This document shows positions 47,750 to 60,000 of a stretch of 64,000 nt of DNA, piece after piece. Each line of letters starts with the position of its first letter. Positions within the stretch are counted from its first letter, which is position 1. Location: assembly GCA_905178155.1 (NCBI GenBank), contig CAJINV010000001.1, positions 15,872,142 through 15,936,141 of the forward strand, given 5' to 3'. Source of the DNA: Amoebophrya sp. A120. Its lineage: Eukaryota; Sar; Dinophyceae; Syndiniales; Amoebophryaceae. Under the pieces are notes generated by a model. It was not told the origin of the DNA, ran no database searches, and saw only the letters and a program-made list of their open reading frames with translations. A program made the position numbers and the translations under genes.

Positions 47750-50700
47750 TTAAAAGTGCTCTACACGGAAGCACCAGATCCCCTTCTTTGCGTCGTAAGA
47801 GAGAAACTGCGCGCCCTTGACTTCCGTCATTCGGCGGACCTTGGACTCGTAGCGACGCGCAATCTGCGGCGTGACCTCCTCGGTGCCAGGTGGGCGGCAG
47901 TTCAGCAAAGTGACGTAAGCGGGCTTGTTCAACTCCGTCCCAATTTCCGGTTTTTCATCTGATAAGGTAATTATGGCATTGTTCGGCTTCCGATTGACAT
48001 TTTTGCGATTCAGTCAAAACAAACCGAGCGTTCTAAACTGAATGAATCTATCATCGCAAAAGCGATAAAGAATGTTTGTAGGTTTCTACCTGCTGCACAA
48101 GCCGGATAAACTACGATTTCCCCTGGTAGCAGCTGCAGTTTCGAAGCCAGCGTTTTTCGGTCTGGGATGTTGCTCAAATCGGTTTTCCCCTCGAACAGCA
48201 CCGAACCGACGGAGGGCTTGGCAATGACCAAGTCCTGAACCTGGCTGCGATCGTAGCCGGGCTTGAAGATGTCGGGCATGATCTCCAACTCGTCTGCTTC
48301 CTGGTGGTCCTCGGATTCCTGCTCCTCGTTGGAAGAGGAAGACACCGCTGGCGCTTCGGTCTCTTTCGAGTATAACGTTGCCGGTGGTCCTTGTTGAATC
48401 TTTTCTGTCGTGTACTTCTCAAGATTAATATCGTCGCCACTTGCATTTGGCTGCGTGGTCTTCGAGCTTGCCTTTGGCGACATCTTTATTTCCGCCATGG
48501 GTCTCTGTTTTCTGCTGGAGATCGGTGGTGCTATCGGCGCAACTTTCTTTTCGACAGCGGCTAGTAGTTGTGCAGGTGAGGGCTGCATAGAACTGGAGAT
48601 GTCGGAAGTTGGTGACTCCTTGCTCTTCGCTAGCTCTTGCTTTTTTCGCTGCAGGATCACACCAGCGAGAATGCGATCGAAAGTATGGTCGCCAAGAAGA
48701 CGAGGGTTGCCGATCTGTTTATGGTGAAACAAGAAAAGTCGCTTCAACAAGTCCACACGCTAAAGCTAATCCTGCATATTGCTGAAGATCTATACTGAAA
48801 ACAGAAGCAACCGAGCTACGCACATCGCTGAAGAAGTACCTCAGTCACATGATCCTCTCCGTCCTCTGGTGGAGGTAGAGGACAAATCGGATCCGTCTTG
48901 TCCACGTGCGCCCGGGCGTAGTCGAGGAGACGCAACAGTGCTGGGGGTAACTCCTGCAGGGTTTGCACACTCGACAATTGGTGCTTCTTCAAAAACCACC
49001 GTGCCTTCTTTCCCACCTCGGGCTCCACCACCATGTCCGTGGCATGTGCCCGGGCGTGGACGTCGCCGACGTTGCTGAAGCAACGCCGGATCTGGATCCA
49101 GCTTGTGCCCGGCGCGAGGAACTCGGGCTTGCCAAGTGCAACCGCTGCGAAAAGCGCGCAGACTTTCTGGGCGGTGCCGTTCGGGTGCGCGTAGGATTTG
49201 ACTTCGTGTAGAATTTCCTTGGACACCGTCGGGATGATCTTCTGCGGCTTCTTTGCTGCTTTGGCCATTCGGTTAGGAGGCTGGAACGACGGCGCACCGA
49301 ATGACGATATCGGGGTCGAGAGCTGAGTTGTTTTCACACTGATTTCGCTTTGTATTTCACGAGAATTTCAACCAAACTCCTCGTGCAAAAGACACTCCCT
49401 GCACTCTCGGTGAACGCGGAACGCTTGGCATGCGACCTTAATGAATACCTTAATGCTCCCTCCCGCACCGCTTCCGGTGCCCCTACGAAGAAAACTGCTG
49501 CTCAACTCGTCCAGGTGGTCCCCTGAAGTGCTCCGCAGTCGTGGCGTTTCGGCTCGCGATCCAGGCCGCACTGAACGCAGTAGGCGATCAATGTTAAGCC
49601 CCTCGGAAAGAATCCGATCGTTGTCCGGAGGCTTTTGGATTGCTACCTCTTGAAAGGATTCTTCTGCTTCTTCAACCACAGCTCCTTGAAGGGCGATGCG
49701 CTTCTCGTTCCTGTTTTTTGAGACAACTCTGCCTAACATTTCATCCACTCCCAAACAAATACAGATTTGGCATTGCGATCTCGTGGGTGCTAATCGCTTT
49801 CTTTTCTTTGCATCAAGCATTGTTTCGCAGCAAAAAAACTTACCGCGTGCTTCGTCCCTGCTTCTCCAAAACAGGTGGCTTCAGTGGCGAATACTGCGAT
49901 AACGCGGGAGTCGAACGCACAGACTCAACATCGTCTACCCGGCTACTACTGATCTCAACATCGTTGGAAGCCGCGTCCAGCTGTCTTTGCTCGTCGATCG
50001 CCGTCGAACCTAGAGGTCCGCGCAGTGGCACCTCCTGCGCGAAGACACCAGCTTCCTCGTGCGCCCCACCTTCCACTGGCCTTCTTATGGGAACAGTCGC
50101 TGGCGGGACAGCCATTGGTCGCGCAACCGCGGCAGTGCCTTTTTGCTGGACAGCGGCCTGATGATCAGCGATGGAGTCGGCAGGAGCTGCAGCCTCCATT
50201 ACCGACACACCGCTATCTGGCGCCGTAGCTGACAATGAGGACGAAGACGCGGACGCGGAGCCAGAAGCTAGCGCCCGTTTCTTCGGACTCCGGAGCGAAA
50301 CTGGGGGTACGCTACGAAGATCTTCGACTTTGCTTGAGGACGGGAATAAGTGGGAGAACTGATTCGTTTGCACAAGCGGCTCTACCTTGAAAACATCGCT
50401 GCTCGGTTGGTGCGCCAAATCGTGTTCCACTTCTGCGGGCAGGGCAACATTCCGGCTCTGCAGTTTCGGATGTGCTGGCCCTGCTGCGATTGGAACCGCC
50501 GCCTGGTTTGACTGCGGTGTTTCGTCAGCCGATCGTCCAGATTCTGATTGAAATTGTTTATCCCCAGCACCTCCCCGCGGCTCTTCAAAGCTCGCCGCAG
50601 CGGCTGGCGTTTCGTCTTGTCCACTTGTGCCTCCTCCCCCGGAATGCGTAGCTAGCAACACGTCTTCCTCCCGAAAAGACCCCGTCTCCTGCTCCTCCAG

Positions 50701-52488
50701 TGAAGCCTCTGTGGTATTTGGCCGAAAAATCGTCCCTGCTGCCCGCCGAGTCTTCGGCACAGCCGCCTTCCGTGGCTTGCCGAACGCGCTCTCGCGACTA
50801 CTGTGCAGATCTTCACGCGAAGAGGAGGACGACGCGGAGGAGCTTGACCCTTGTCCGCCTGCTCGCCGGAAGACCGGCGGCAACGCCGGCTTTCGGGTTT
50901 CCCGGGGCGTGGACAGCCGTGAGTCTGTCGCGCTCGCTGCGGCCTCCTGCTCGACCAGTGCGCGCTTCAGCGGGTACGGGTTCGATGCCTTCGCTTCCTT
51001 CTGCGCCGAAGTTGTCAAACTGTACTGCGGTTCTAGGTCTAGTTCGCACTCCACTTTGGTTTCGCTGAAGGAAACCCGTTTGCTTCCGCGGCCTACACTG
51101 CCCCGTCGCTTTTGCGCGGAAGATGCTGCGGATGTTGCCGTGACCGGTGTAGACGGCGGTAGCGCTGCTGCTGCACCGGCGGACGAGAAAAATCCAGAGG
51201 GAGCCGACGTCGAAAACCCTGGCACGATCTCGTCTTCCTCTTCGTCGTCGTCGTTACCCAGCAAAAGTCCGTGCAGTGATACAATCCTCATTTCCCTTTT
51301 CCGCTGATTCTTCAACGACGCGGAACCTTTTTCGCGAAAGCTCTGGTAGTCGCGGAAGCTGACCTCTTCAGAGTGCGAATGGTCCGCGGCAACGGACACC
51401 GACGGCTGTGAGGCGGATGGGTGCAAATGCAGTGTGCCCTGTGATCTTCGCAGCGCCGGCGCGGTGTCCTGCAACGGTGTAGCCGTGTGCTTTCGTACTT
51501 CTACTTCCTCCGGTGGTGAAGCTGCTGTGCGGTTGGCCGCGAGCAAGGGAACAACAGGGCTGTTCGCAGATTGCGTTGTGTTGATGACTCGGGGCGTGTT
51601 TCCCGCACTTTTCGTGGCGCGGACGACTTCACTCGAGCAAGGCTGCTCGAATTGCTGTAGTAAAGCTTGCGGCACTGGATGTTGTTCCTCAAATACCTGG
51701 TTTGCACCAAAGCTTGACGACGTCCACCGAATCTGCTCCGGCCTTGAGCCGGTGGGTTCCTGCTCCGCGACTGCCGTACTACCACCTCTCGGTTGTAGGA
51801 ACTGGTGTTGCGAAGACACCACACTGGTAGTACTGCCAACGAGAGGCACCATCGGGTGCACCGGGCTCGACGTGCACGCTGAACTTGCGTGCTGATAGTT
51901 TTGTGCACCAACTCCCGGCAGCGGCGATGCGCCAATCTGACTGCTGGCACAGCTGCTGCGCGCTGCCGAGGAGGGAACGCCTTGGTGCAGCATGTAACCA
52001 CTCGGGGACGCAACCGGGCTCGCGCCGATGGTCGCTACCCCACCGCCGTTGAAACGGAAAAGCCCTGGTGGAGGTTGCACCATCCCACGATCTGCAAAAC
52101 CGGTGGTGTAAAGGCTTGCGCGCGCAGCGGCGGTGCCAGAGGTAGATGCTGCGCTTGCTGTACAGCCCGTAGTTGCTACACCCGGTATTCCTAGTATCCT
52201 CGTCGGCGTGGGCACGTGGCTCATGGGCACCCGCGCGGAAAACACCGACGGGTAGGCTGTTGAGCTGGCGTTCGTCCGTGCGGACAGCGGGGTTCGAATC
52301 GGCACGGACATCGACCCGTTCGGGTAGGTCGACGCGTATTGCATGCCTCCGCCAGGTGACGAGCGTACGCTCGAAGATGCTTGCTTGTCTTGCTGGGCGA
52401 AAAGCCGCTTGTACACGCTGTTTTCGGGACTGTAGTTCCGCGTCTGCACAGTAGGTGCGACGAACGGCGGCGTCGACCCGAGAATCAT
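47750..52488 (-). CDS. Nup98-type nucleoporin with C-terminal autoproteolytic domain
   Basis: Five exons keep phase: 52488-49844, 49710-49449, 49322-48840, 48759-48090 and 47958-47750 (1422 residues). Residues about 1294-1422 form the Nup98 autopeptidase domain (GSVLFEGKTDLSNI, LPGEIVVYP, then across the last intron KPAYVTLLN and the hallmark GAQFLSYD and WCFRVEHF). In Nup98-Nup96 precursors cleavage follows the Phe of HF; here a stop codon follows that Phe directly, so the gene encodes the mature end with no Nup96 part. The first 880 residues are Ser/Ala/Pro-rich with few FG motifs (SSFGAN, SSFGAPSF). Residues about 990-1100 (VSKEILHEVKSYAHP) faintly recall the start of a dynein stalk helix; weak. 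An upstream exon before 52488 is possible. Confidence 0.8.
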
Positions 52489-53221
52489 CTTGTCGGGGGC
52501 CTGTGTGCTCTTTTTCTATTGTCCATACTTTCTGGAGCAGAGACTGTTCTTCGAAACTCGCTCGTCCAGCACCCTCCTGCAAGAAGTCAATCGATACTCA
52601 CTCCCGAATTTATTTCCCTCAAAAGCACACAGAGTTGTATTCCAGCCTGTTTTGTGCGTCACGACTACTCATGCGCTGGCCAGTTCCCTTTCTACGGTGC
52701 TGAGGGCCGCACGCAATTTCTTTATGGCCACCTGTCATGCTGTTCACTGCCCCTGCATCCGAACAACGGAGCCGCCGGATCACCTTCATTCTACTGCTGA
52801 AGCAGCAACCTTGCCATCCTATCTGCAAAATTGTCCCGGGCAGTTTCTTAGCACCGCCAAAATCGTCATCTTGGTGTGAAGTAGAAATCATTCCGCACCT
52901 CCATCGAGATTATCATGCCAAGATCACCCCGCACCCTTTCACTTTTTTGGAAAAAATATAGAGCGCCGTGATCTTGCCAAAGGAGTCAACAATGAACCGT
53001 GAAACATGGTTTATTTCCGTGTCTGATTTATTTGCGAAAGGAAGAAAAAGATAAGTTCGAGAAGTATTTTGGATAGACATAGAAGTCAATTGAGGAAAGA
53101 TCATCGTCAAAGCTTGCTGTTCATTAGGTGTAAAAGCTAACTCCAGCCAGTGGTAATCGACTGCGATGAAGTATCTTAGGTACAACCACGTAGTAAGTTG
53201 TACGGCCACTTCCTAGTAGTT
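52489..53221. other. spacer between Nup98-like and kinase genes
   Basis: It may contain a 5' exon of the Nup98-like gene (an acceptor-like GCACACAG lies just before its ATG) and the kinase 3' UTR. Nothing else is supported. Confidence 0.4.
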
Positions 53222-55686
53222 CTAGAAGTGCTCAAATCCCTCGAAGAGATCTTGCGGAATCTCGACGTCATCTTCGTCACCGACGACGGAATCTGGATAG
53301 GTCTGGTAATGCTGTGTGTCCGCAACGCCGTCCAACGGGGGTCGGTAAGGCGAAGGTACCTAGGCGTGATGCAGGGTTGATTTTTTGAAAATACCTACTG
53401 TCTTTTCATTTTCAGAAGTTTCTCGCAGCATCTTGACTGCTCAGCACCATGCAGGCCATTGGTGTAGGTCGAAAACGCTGAAAACAGTACCTCTTTCCTC
53501 AAGAAGTAGTCCCAGGGCGTTTCGAAGAAGTAATTCTGCGCCTTTAACTCCGCCGCGCCCTCTTTTGCACCTAAGCGCTGGTCGGCGTTGCAGACAAGGA
53601 GTCCAAGAATGACTTCCTCTTCAAACTGGAGCAATCCAGCTTCTTCGCCCCACAGGTTTACTTCGGTGTCCAGGATCTTCCTGTAGAGCTCCATCAGGTT
53701 GTCCGGGCAGTTGAAGGGCGTTACCTGATGAAAATTTTTCTTTCACTGTCATGAACATGTACATGAAAAAATCAAGGCGAGTGCAAGCTTCTTTGATAGC
53801 TTGAAAGCTATCTGGTGAGCCAGGAACTGATTATCAACCATAATGTAGGGTCGTTGTTGTACAAGGGAAGAGGAAGTAACGCTGCTATTGTTCTATTTCT
53901 AAAGAAAAACAAATACCCCGACGAGCATTTCGTAGAGAAAGATCCCGAGTGACCACCAGTCCACGCGAACGTCGTGTCCAATGTTCAGCAGGATTTCTGG
54001 CGCGAGGTACTCTGGTGTGCCGCAGAGTGTGTGGGTTTTCTCCGAGCACTGCTTTGCGAACCCGAAGTCCACAACACGGAGGTATCCTTGCTGTGATAGT
54101 GGTGAAGAGGCAGGCTTGAATGTCGTAAATGCGTTTGTTGATACATAGTCACTCAAGTTCGAACGAGGAATTCATTGTGAGTACGCATCAAAAAATGATG
54201 TCTTCCATCGTTCTAGTACCGCGTCGATAAGGAAATTCTCCGCTTTGGTGTCCCGGTACGCAATCTCGTAGCGGTGCATGAACTCAAACGTGAGAACCAG
54301 CTGGCAGGCGTAGAAATATGCCATCTCGTGTGAAAATCGGCCCATATGGTGCAGCACCGTAAAAATTTCTCCGCCCGGAACGTACTCCAGAAGCATGTAA
54401 AGCGCTTTTTCGTCCTGATACGCTCGGTACAGCGTCACGATAAACGGATGCGTTCGGAGTAAAGCAAGCACATCGCGCTCGCTTATTGTATGTTCCTGAT
54501 CATGAGTTATCGGTATGAGAATGAAATGGAATTTTTACGCACAGCCCAGGAAATCGAAAAGTGGCTTGATGCGAAATTGGCAGTCTCCAGTGTAATTATG
54601 CTGCGATGAATTGAACTTTCAAGCAACACCCACTACCTCCTGCTTGAGCAGCACAATATCGCGTTTTCGCAGCGTTTTCAGCGCAAACGGCAGGTAATGC
54701 GCTCCGTCTTCCGCACTGTAACCAGTCAACGGTGCGATTACCGAAGGATTAAACTTCTCCTTCTTTCGAGATGAGCTTGAGCTGCTATTGCCTACTTCGA
54801 ACGAGCCGCCTTCGCCGTCGAACTTCCCCTTCAGCAAGGCCAAGCGTATCCTGGAAAAGCTTCCCGTGCCTAAGGTGACACCAATGTCAAAATCCTTCTG
54901 CACATCGTTTGCCTGGTCTACAGCAGCCTCAAGAAACTGCTCACGCTCGCGATGCTCCGCGGAGATTAGCGATTCCTAAAAAGTTTTGTTAGATGAAAAG
55001 CATTCATACGTCGAGAAACACGAGAACGCGCGGATGTTGTCAAATCAAAATCCATTGAGATTGATTAACACAGTTTCTTTTATTACCACGTTCGCTGCGC
55101 TCCCATCGTCTGATCGCGTCGACAAGGGATTTTGCACTGCAGATTCTTGGTCGAGAAATTCTCGTTTCTTCGCTGCAAACAGCTCTTCCTCGTCTATCGG
55201 GTGCTGACCCGGCAGAATTTCATCTCGTCGACACACCCCGCCGACGGCGGAAGGCGCCCCCACCCCGCTGCCCACCGGGGATCGGAGATTTCCGCCGTGG
55301 CTTGATCCTGGGGACGCCATCGTTGGCTTTCTATCTGGCGGCGCGGACAGCACTTTGTAAAACGCCATGCCACTTTCATGATCCGCCGGAGCAGCGTTAT
55401 TTGCTCGTGCCGAGGCTTCTTCTTCCGACGACGACGGGGCATTACGCTCCTTGCTCGAAGAACTGGAGCAACTCCCGCCGGCGCAACAGCTGCCAAGCCC
55501 GCCTTCCGTGGAGGCGATGGTTTGCTTCGAGGAGGAGGCCGAGCTGTTGGGAAGTTTCAGTGGCGGCACCGCAAGCTTCATCTGGTCCATGCCAGAGAGC
55601 GCGTCGCCCGCCGCGGAGGTTATTATCTCCGATGACGCGGTCGAGCCACCGCATATCCTTTGGATCACTCCGTTGAGGCAAGACAT
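53222..55686 (-). CDS. AGC-family (PKA/PKG catalytic-like) protein kinase
   Basis: Six exons, 55686-55087, 54975-54637, 54495-54220, 54090-53917, 53724-53491 and 53359-53222, give 586 residues; all five introns are phase 0. Residues 1-200 are Ser/Ala/Gly-rich and disordered. The kinase has glycine loop LGTGSFS (235-241), ATP lysine K300 in [16 protein letters not shown] as the aC helix, catalytic loop YRDTKAEN (393-400, Asp395), DFG at 413-415, [10 protein letters not shown], and a C-tail ending DLFEGFEHF, an FxxF hydrophobic motif as in PKA. The catalytic loop departs from the usual RDLKPEN (Leu to Thr, Pro to Ala), although Asp, Lys and Asn are kept. An insert of Ser/Lys-rich residues lies between the glycine loop and K300. 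No cyclic-nucleotide domain is present in this gene. Confidence 0.85.
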
Positions 55687-57085
55687 CTTGTTTCATACGA
55701 AGAGACGCACCCGTCTGATTGGAAGGAGCTGCAAGAGCGCAAAAGCTCCGATGGATTCCGATTGTGCAGTGAAGAATTTCTCGGTGGAGCTCCGCGGCCC
55801 CGTTATTTCACTAGTACCACACTACCTATCGATGATCGACATGAAACGGCTCCTTAGAGGTCTCAAAATGGAGATCCGCCACACGCAAGGCTAAGGTAGT
55901 GCGCACGTCCTCACTCTTTGACTTCTTTCCGGGAAGTGATAAGTACCTTGAAGAAGCAAATAGAAGCAAGGACAACACGGGCGCACGCAGAACACAAAAA
56001 TGATATGACCCCGGCCCTTAGAAGTGCTCTTCAATTTTGTGTTTTCCTTTTATGCATGCTTGTCAACCGTAAGTGCTTCCTTTCTAATGTTTTTCAATGC
56101 TTTATTTTCAACTGCCATTTTTCCCTTTACTTTCCTTTTGCAGAAAAGAATGAAAACGCCACAGGGTTTCTTTTTTTTTTTTTCCGAATGACATGAAGAG
56201 CAATCGGTGCAACTGCACCGATGACATGATGGAACGGAAAAAACCAAAATCTGATAGATGAGAATATCTTCTCCTCATATGTGACTTCTGAAATTCTTTT
56301 CCCGTCGAAAAAATTCGTCAGTAAATCATGTATAAAAAGTTGAAGTGCCAGCATGCATTTTGTTTGGCTATTCCTTTTGCAGGTGATAATTCCTTTTGCA
56401 GGTGATATGGAAGTCAATGGAAGGATATCCACCCAGATGAAGGCGGAGGTCAACTTCGCAACTCACTTTCCTAGAATTTTCAACCGTGGTAAAATGACAT
56501 AGAATTGTGAAAGTCTTGACGATAATGGAATTGGAGACATTGGCGTTGGTGAAACTTATCTTCACAACGTGACAACGTGGTAGTCTTCAAAGTGCCCCAC
56601 TGTATCAGCGTTGTCACTTCTCCGCTAACGCCTTTGCCGGTCAGTATCGTCACGAAAGGATTCCCCGCCGAGAATCCTAACTCATAGACGGCGACTCACC
56701 TGACTCGACTTGGCATGTCTTTGTCACAATCAAATCCTGCACAGTCGGAAGACTTGTGATCGTTCCTATCCAGGTGTTTAGTGATTCAATGACTTGGATC
56801 TCGCAAGATGTGGTGAAACGGTGCGTTCCGTTGCTCTAGAACCTAAACTGCTCCATGTTATTTTTAAACCTTTTCCAAATCCAACTGTTTATGTAGAGGT
56901 GAAACGAAAAAATGCTGTATTGTTCTCATTGCATAATCTAATTCCTTCCTGTCCTTTATCTTCTTCCCTAGTCATAATTGGTATTCGATGCCCATAGTAG
57001 TGGAAACTTGAAAAATTCGAGATGAAACAAAAGACAAACGCAAATGAAATTCAACTCATCCTCCTCGATCGCACAAAATCAGTAT
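55687..57085. other. intergenic, no supported gene
   Basis: AT-rich spacer with stops in all frames. It probably carries the 5' flank of the kinase and the 3' UTR of the giant gene. A 16-base phrase (ATTCCTTTTGCAGGTG) is repeated in tandem around 56369-56405. Confidence 0.5.
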
Positions 57086-60000
57086 TCAGCGCCGTCCCTG
57101 CAGCCGCCGTTGCTTGCGCAGCTTGTTCCGGTTGGTTTTGAATTTCGACAACCGGGAGGCTTTCGCCGGATTGCTCGGCGTGGCAATCGCATCCACGCCC
57201 CGCTCCTCCCAGTACTCGAGCTGCCGCCGTTTTTCCGCCTCCTCAACGGACAAACTGCCAGCTTTCGAACAGTAGTCGACACTATCGATTTTCACACACT
57301 TCTGCTTACTCTCCCCACTCTCTTCCATCAACCGCCGGCGGTCTTCGATGGCCAGCCGCCGCTGCCGGCGCTCGCGCAGCCGCCCGGCGGCGTATCCTGA
57401 GTAAAAACGTACCCACACCAGAGTTGTAATGCAAATCTGCATGCTGAAAATGTTTCTCATGCGGAGCTCCATGAGAAGCATTTTCTAGTCGTGTTTTGCA
57501 ATTTGTCATGCTCCAATCAGCATGGTATGCTAGATCTGTGATGCTGCTGAGCTAGCTCAAACAGCACTATACTACGAATCCAAATTTGTCATGCAAAACA
57601 GCCAAAACTTGTGGATTTGTCTAGCCGATTCCCCATCTTGACTCTGGTGTGGGTACGTTTTTACTCAGGATACGGCGACCTTCTTGTTCATGATCCCGGT
57701 TTTCTCGGCCACGGGGACCATCTCGTTGAACAGTTTGCACTCCACGTCGGGCCGGCACGTTTCCGCCCCGGACCCGTACGCGAAGGCCTCCGCAAAGACC
57801 GGCTTCGCGGGTCGGGCGGCACAAGACAACTGGTAGCTGGTCTCCTCCCAAGCCTTCAGCGTCATGCAGAACTCCTTGCAGTTGTCGGTCATGTTGGCCA
57901 CCTGCGCCACCGCCTCGGACACCTGCGAGGTCGCGTTGCAGAAAGTGTCGAGCTTCGGCTTCAGAACGCGGCTCATGGCGTCCGCCGGGCTGACTTCCCC
58001 CGCCTCCATCATGCCGTGCAGCATCATCAGCGGTTGTTCGGGCAGGTTCTCCCGGATCGCCTGCAGTGCGCACCGGGCAAGACGCGACCCGGCCGCGTCC
58101 GCCGGCTCCGGGTCATACGGGTACTGGAACTTCGGGTCGATTTCGAAGAGCAAAGCCATGCGCATCTGCTCCGCGACGTACCCTCCGAGATAGTTCCCCG
58201 TCACCGGGTCCATACCGTCCTCGGCTGGCATGGTCTCCACCAAGAAGTCCAGCACGTTCCGGCAGTTCGCGACGAAGTCGGCCTTCGCGGTCGCGCAGTA
58301 GAACGACCCGCCAAGCTGGGCGCCACACGTCCCCGGAGCGGAGGGCACTTGGCCCGGGCACTGGAGAATGTTTTTCACTTCCCGCTGTCCTCTTTTCGTC
58401 CAGCCGCAGCCGAGTGAGTTGCCGCAATCGTCGTACCGGCAGTCGGTCTTCACCCCCCAGCCGCTAGTTCCTTCGTACACATGGTCGCAGATACCGTGAA
58501 GCGCGGTCGTCTCACTTGCCGACAACGGTTTCCGCTGCCCACTCTTCCACATCAGTTCCGCAAACCCGGTATTCGGGTAATCCGGGTCGCCGATGCGCTG
58601 CAAAAGCTGCGACATCGCTTCGAGCATGGGCGCCGATTCCTTGTTCGTGCCGCCGACGGCCATGCCCCGGAGCTCGCGCTTCTTGTTCTCGCACTTGTTG
58701 TGCGGCATGGACCAGTCGTTGTTGAAGGTTTCCGCGTAGGTGACCGGGTCCCAACTGGTCGCGATCCAACGGAGGTTCGCGCAACCCAGTTGCTCGTCCC
58801 ACAGACTGTGGCACCCGCCCGACTGCATCATGGCCATGGACCCGGCCATCGGGCGGCAGCTGCCCGGCTCCTCCGCGTACTGGATCTCCTGGACGGACCG
58901 CATCAGCTGCACCTTCTCCGTCTGGTTCAACCCGAGATTCAGCAATGTCTGCATGTAGTGCGGCTTCGCGCGGGCCTCGAAGTAGATGTCCAGCTTCTTC
59001 CGCTCGAAGGAAGTGATCATCTTCTCGACCGCAGCGACGAAGGTGGAGTCCATCGTGTCTTCCAACCCGACCAGCATCGCCGCGACGTCCGCGGGGGAAT
59101 CGAGCTGGTCCGTTTCATTCGGGGTCATCATGTTGTACATGCTGTCGGGGGGCATGTTGCTCGGGAGGTCTTCCGTCGGGCTCTGTCCGGTGAGCGCAGC
59201 GGCAGGCGTTTGCATCTTGTCGTACATCATCGCTTCCGGACCCATCGCGAAGGAGGATAACCGACGGCTCGCATCCTCCTCCCACTCCTGCGGGAGCTTC
59301 AGCAACTTTCGTACGTACGTCGGGATGGAAGTAGTAGGCCCACTCTTCTGCTTCAGCATTCGCCTCACCCTCCGCTGCAACCCCGAATGCGCTTCGGTGT
59401 AGGCCTTCGTGTCAATCACTTTGTGGATCAGGTCCGCGACCTCCATCGCCTTCGACTGCACCCACTTCCGGTGCTCGCAGATCGCGCCGAAGTCCTTCTG
59501 GACAGAATAATACCCGGAGTACTCGTCGTAGCACTGCTCGACGAAGTTGCTCGTGCCGTGCTGCCAGCAGTCGTAATTCGGAGGGATAAAGCTTGGGACG
59601 TGGAGATCCCCCTCGTACGCCAGTTGGGCGTCGAACACCCCCATCACAGTGTCGTTCATAGCGGCTGCGGGCTCGGCGTGGCGCGCGGCCTCCATCTCGT
59701 GCAGACCGGCCTCCATCGTTTCCGCCGTCATGGCCAAGTCGAAGTCCGTGTCAGCGGGGTATAAAGACGCTAAAGTCGCGTTCGTCCCTGTGTACACCAG
59801 TTTCTCGATGCTCATCTGCACCGCGTCGTCCCACATGTAGTCGAATCGGTAGTCCCAGCCCAGTAACCAGTGCGGGGTCGCAGTTTGCGTGGTCGACGTC
59901 GTGAAGGTCGTCGACAGCGCGTCCTGGGAGAGCGGAGCGGAAGTACTTTGGAACAAGGCGGGCTGAAACCCGAAGTCAACGTGCACCGGCGCGCCGGTGG

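Noticed and set aside
50627-51307. plus-strand ORFs antisense to the Nup98-like gene
   Set aside because: Mirror frames of the Ser/Ala-rich minus-strand exon; no independent support.
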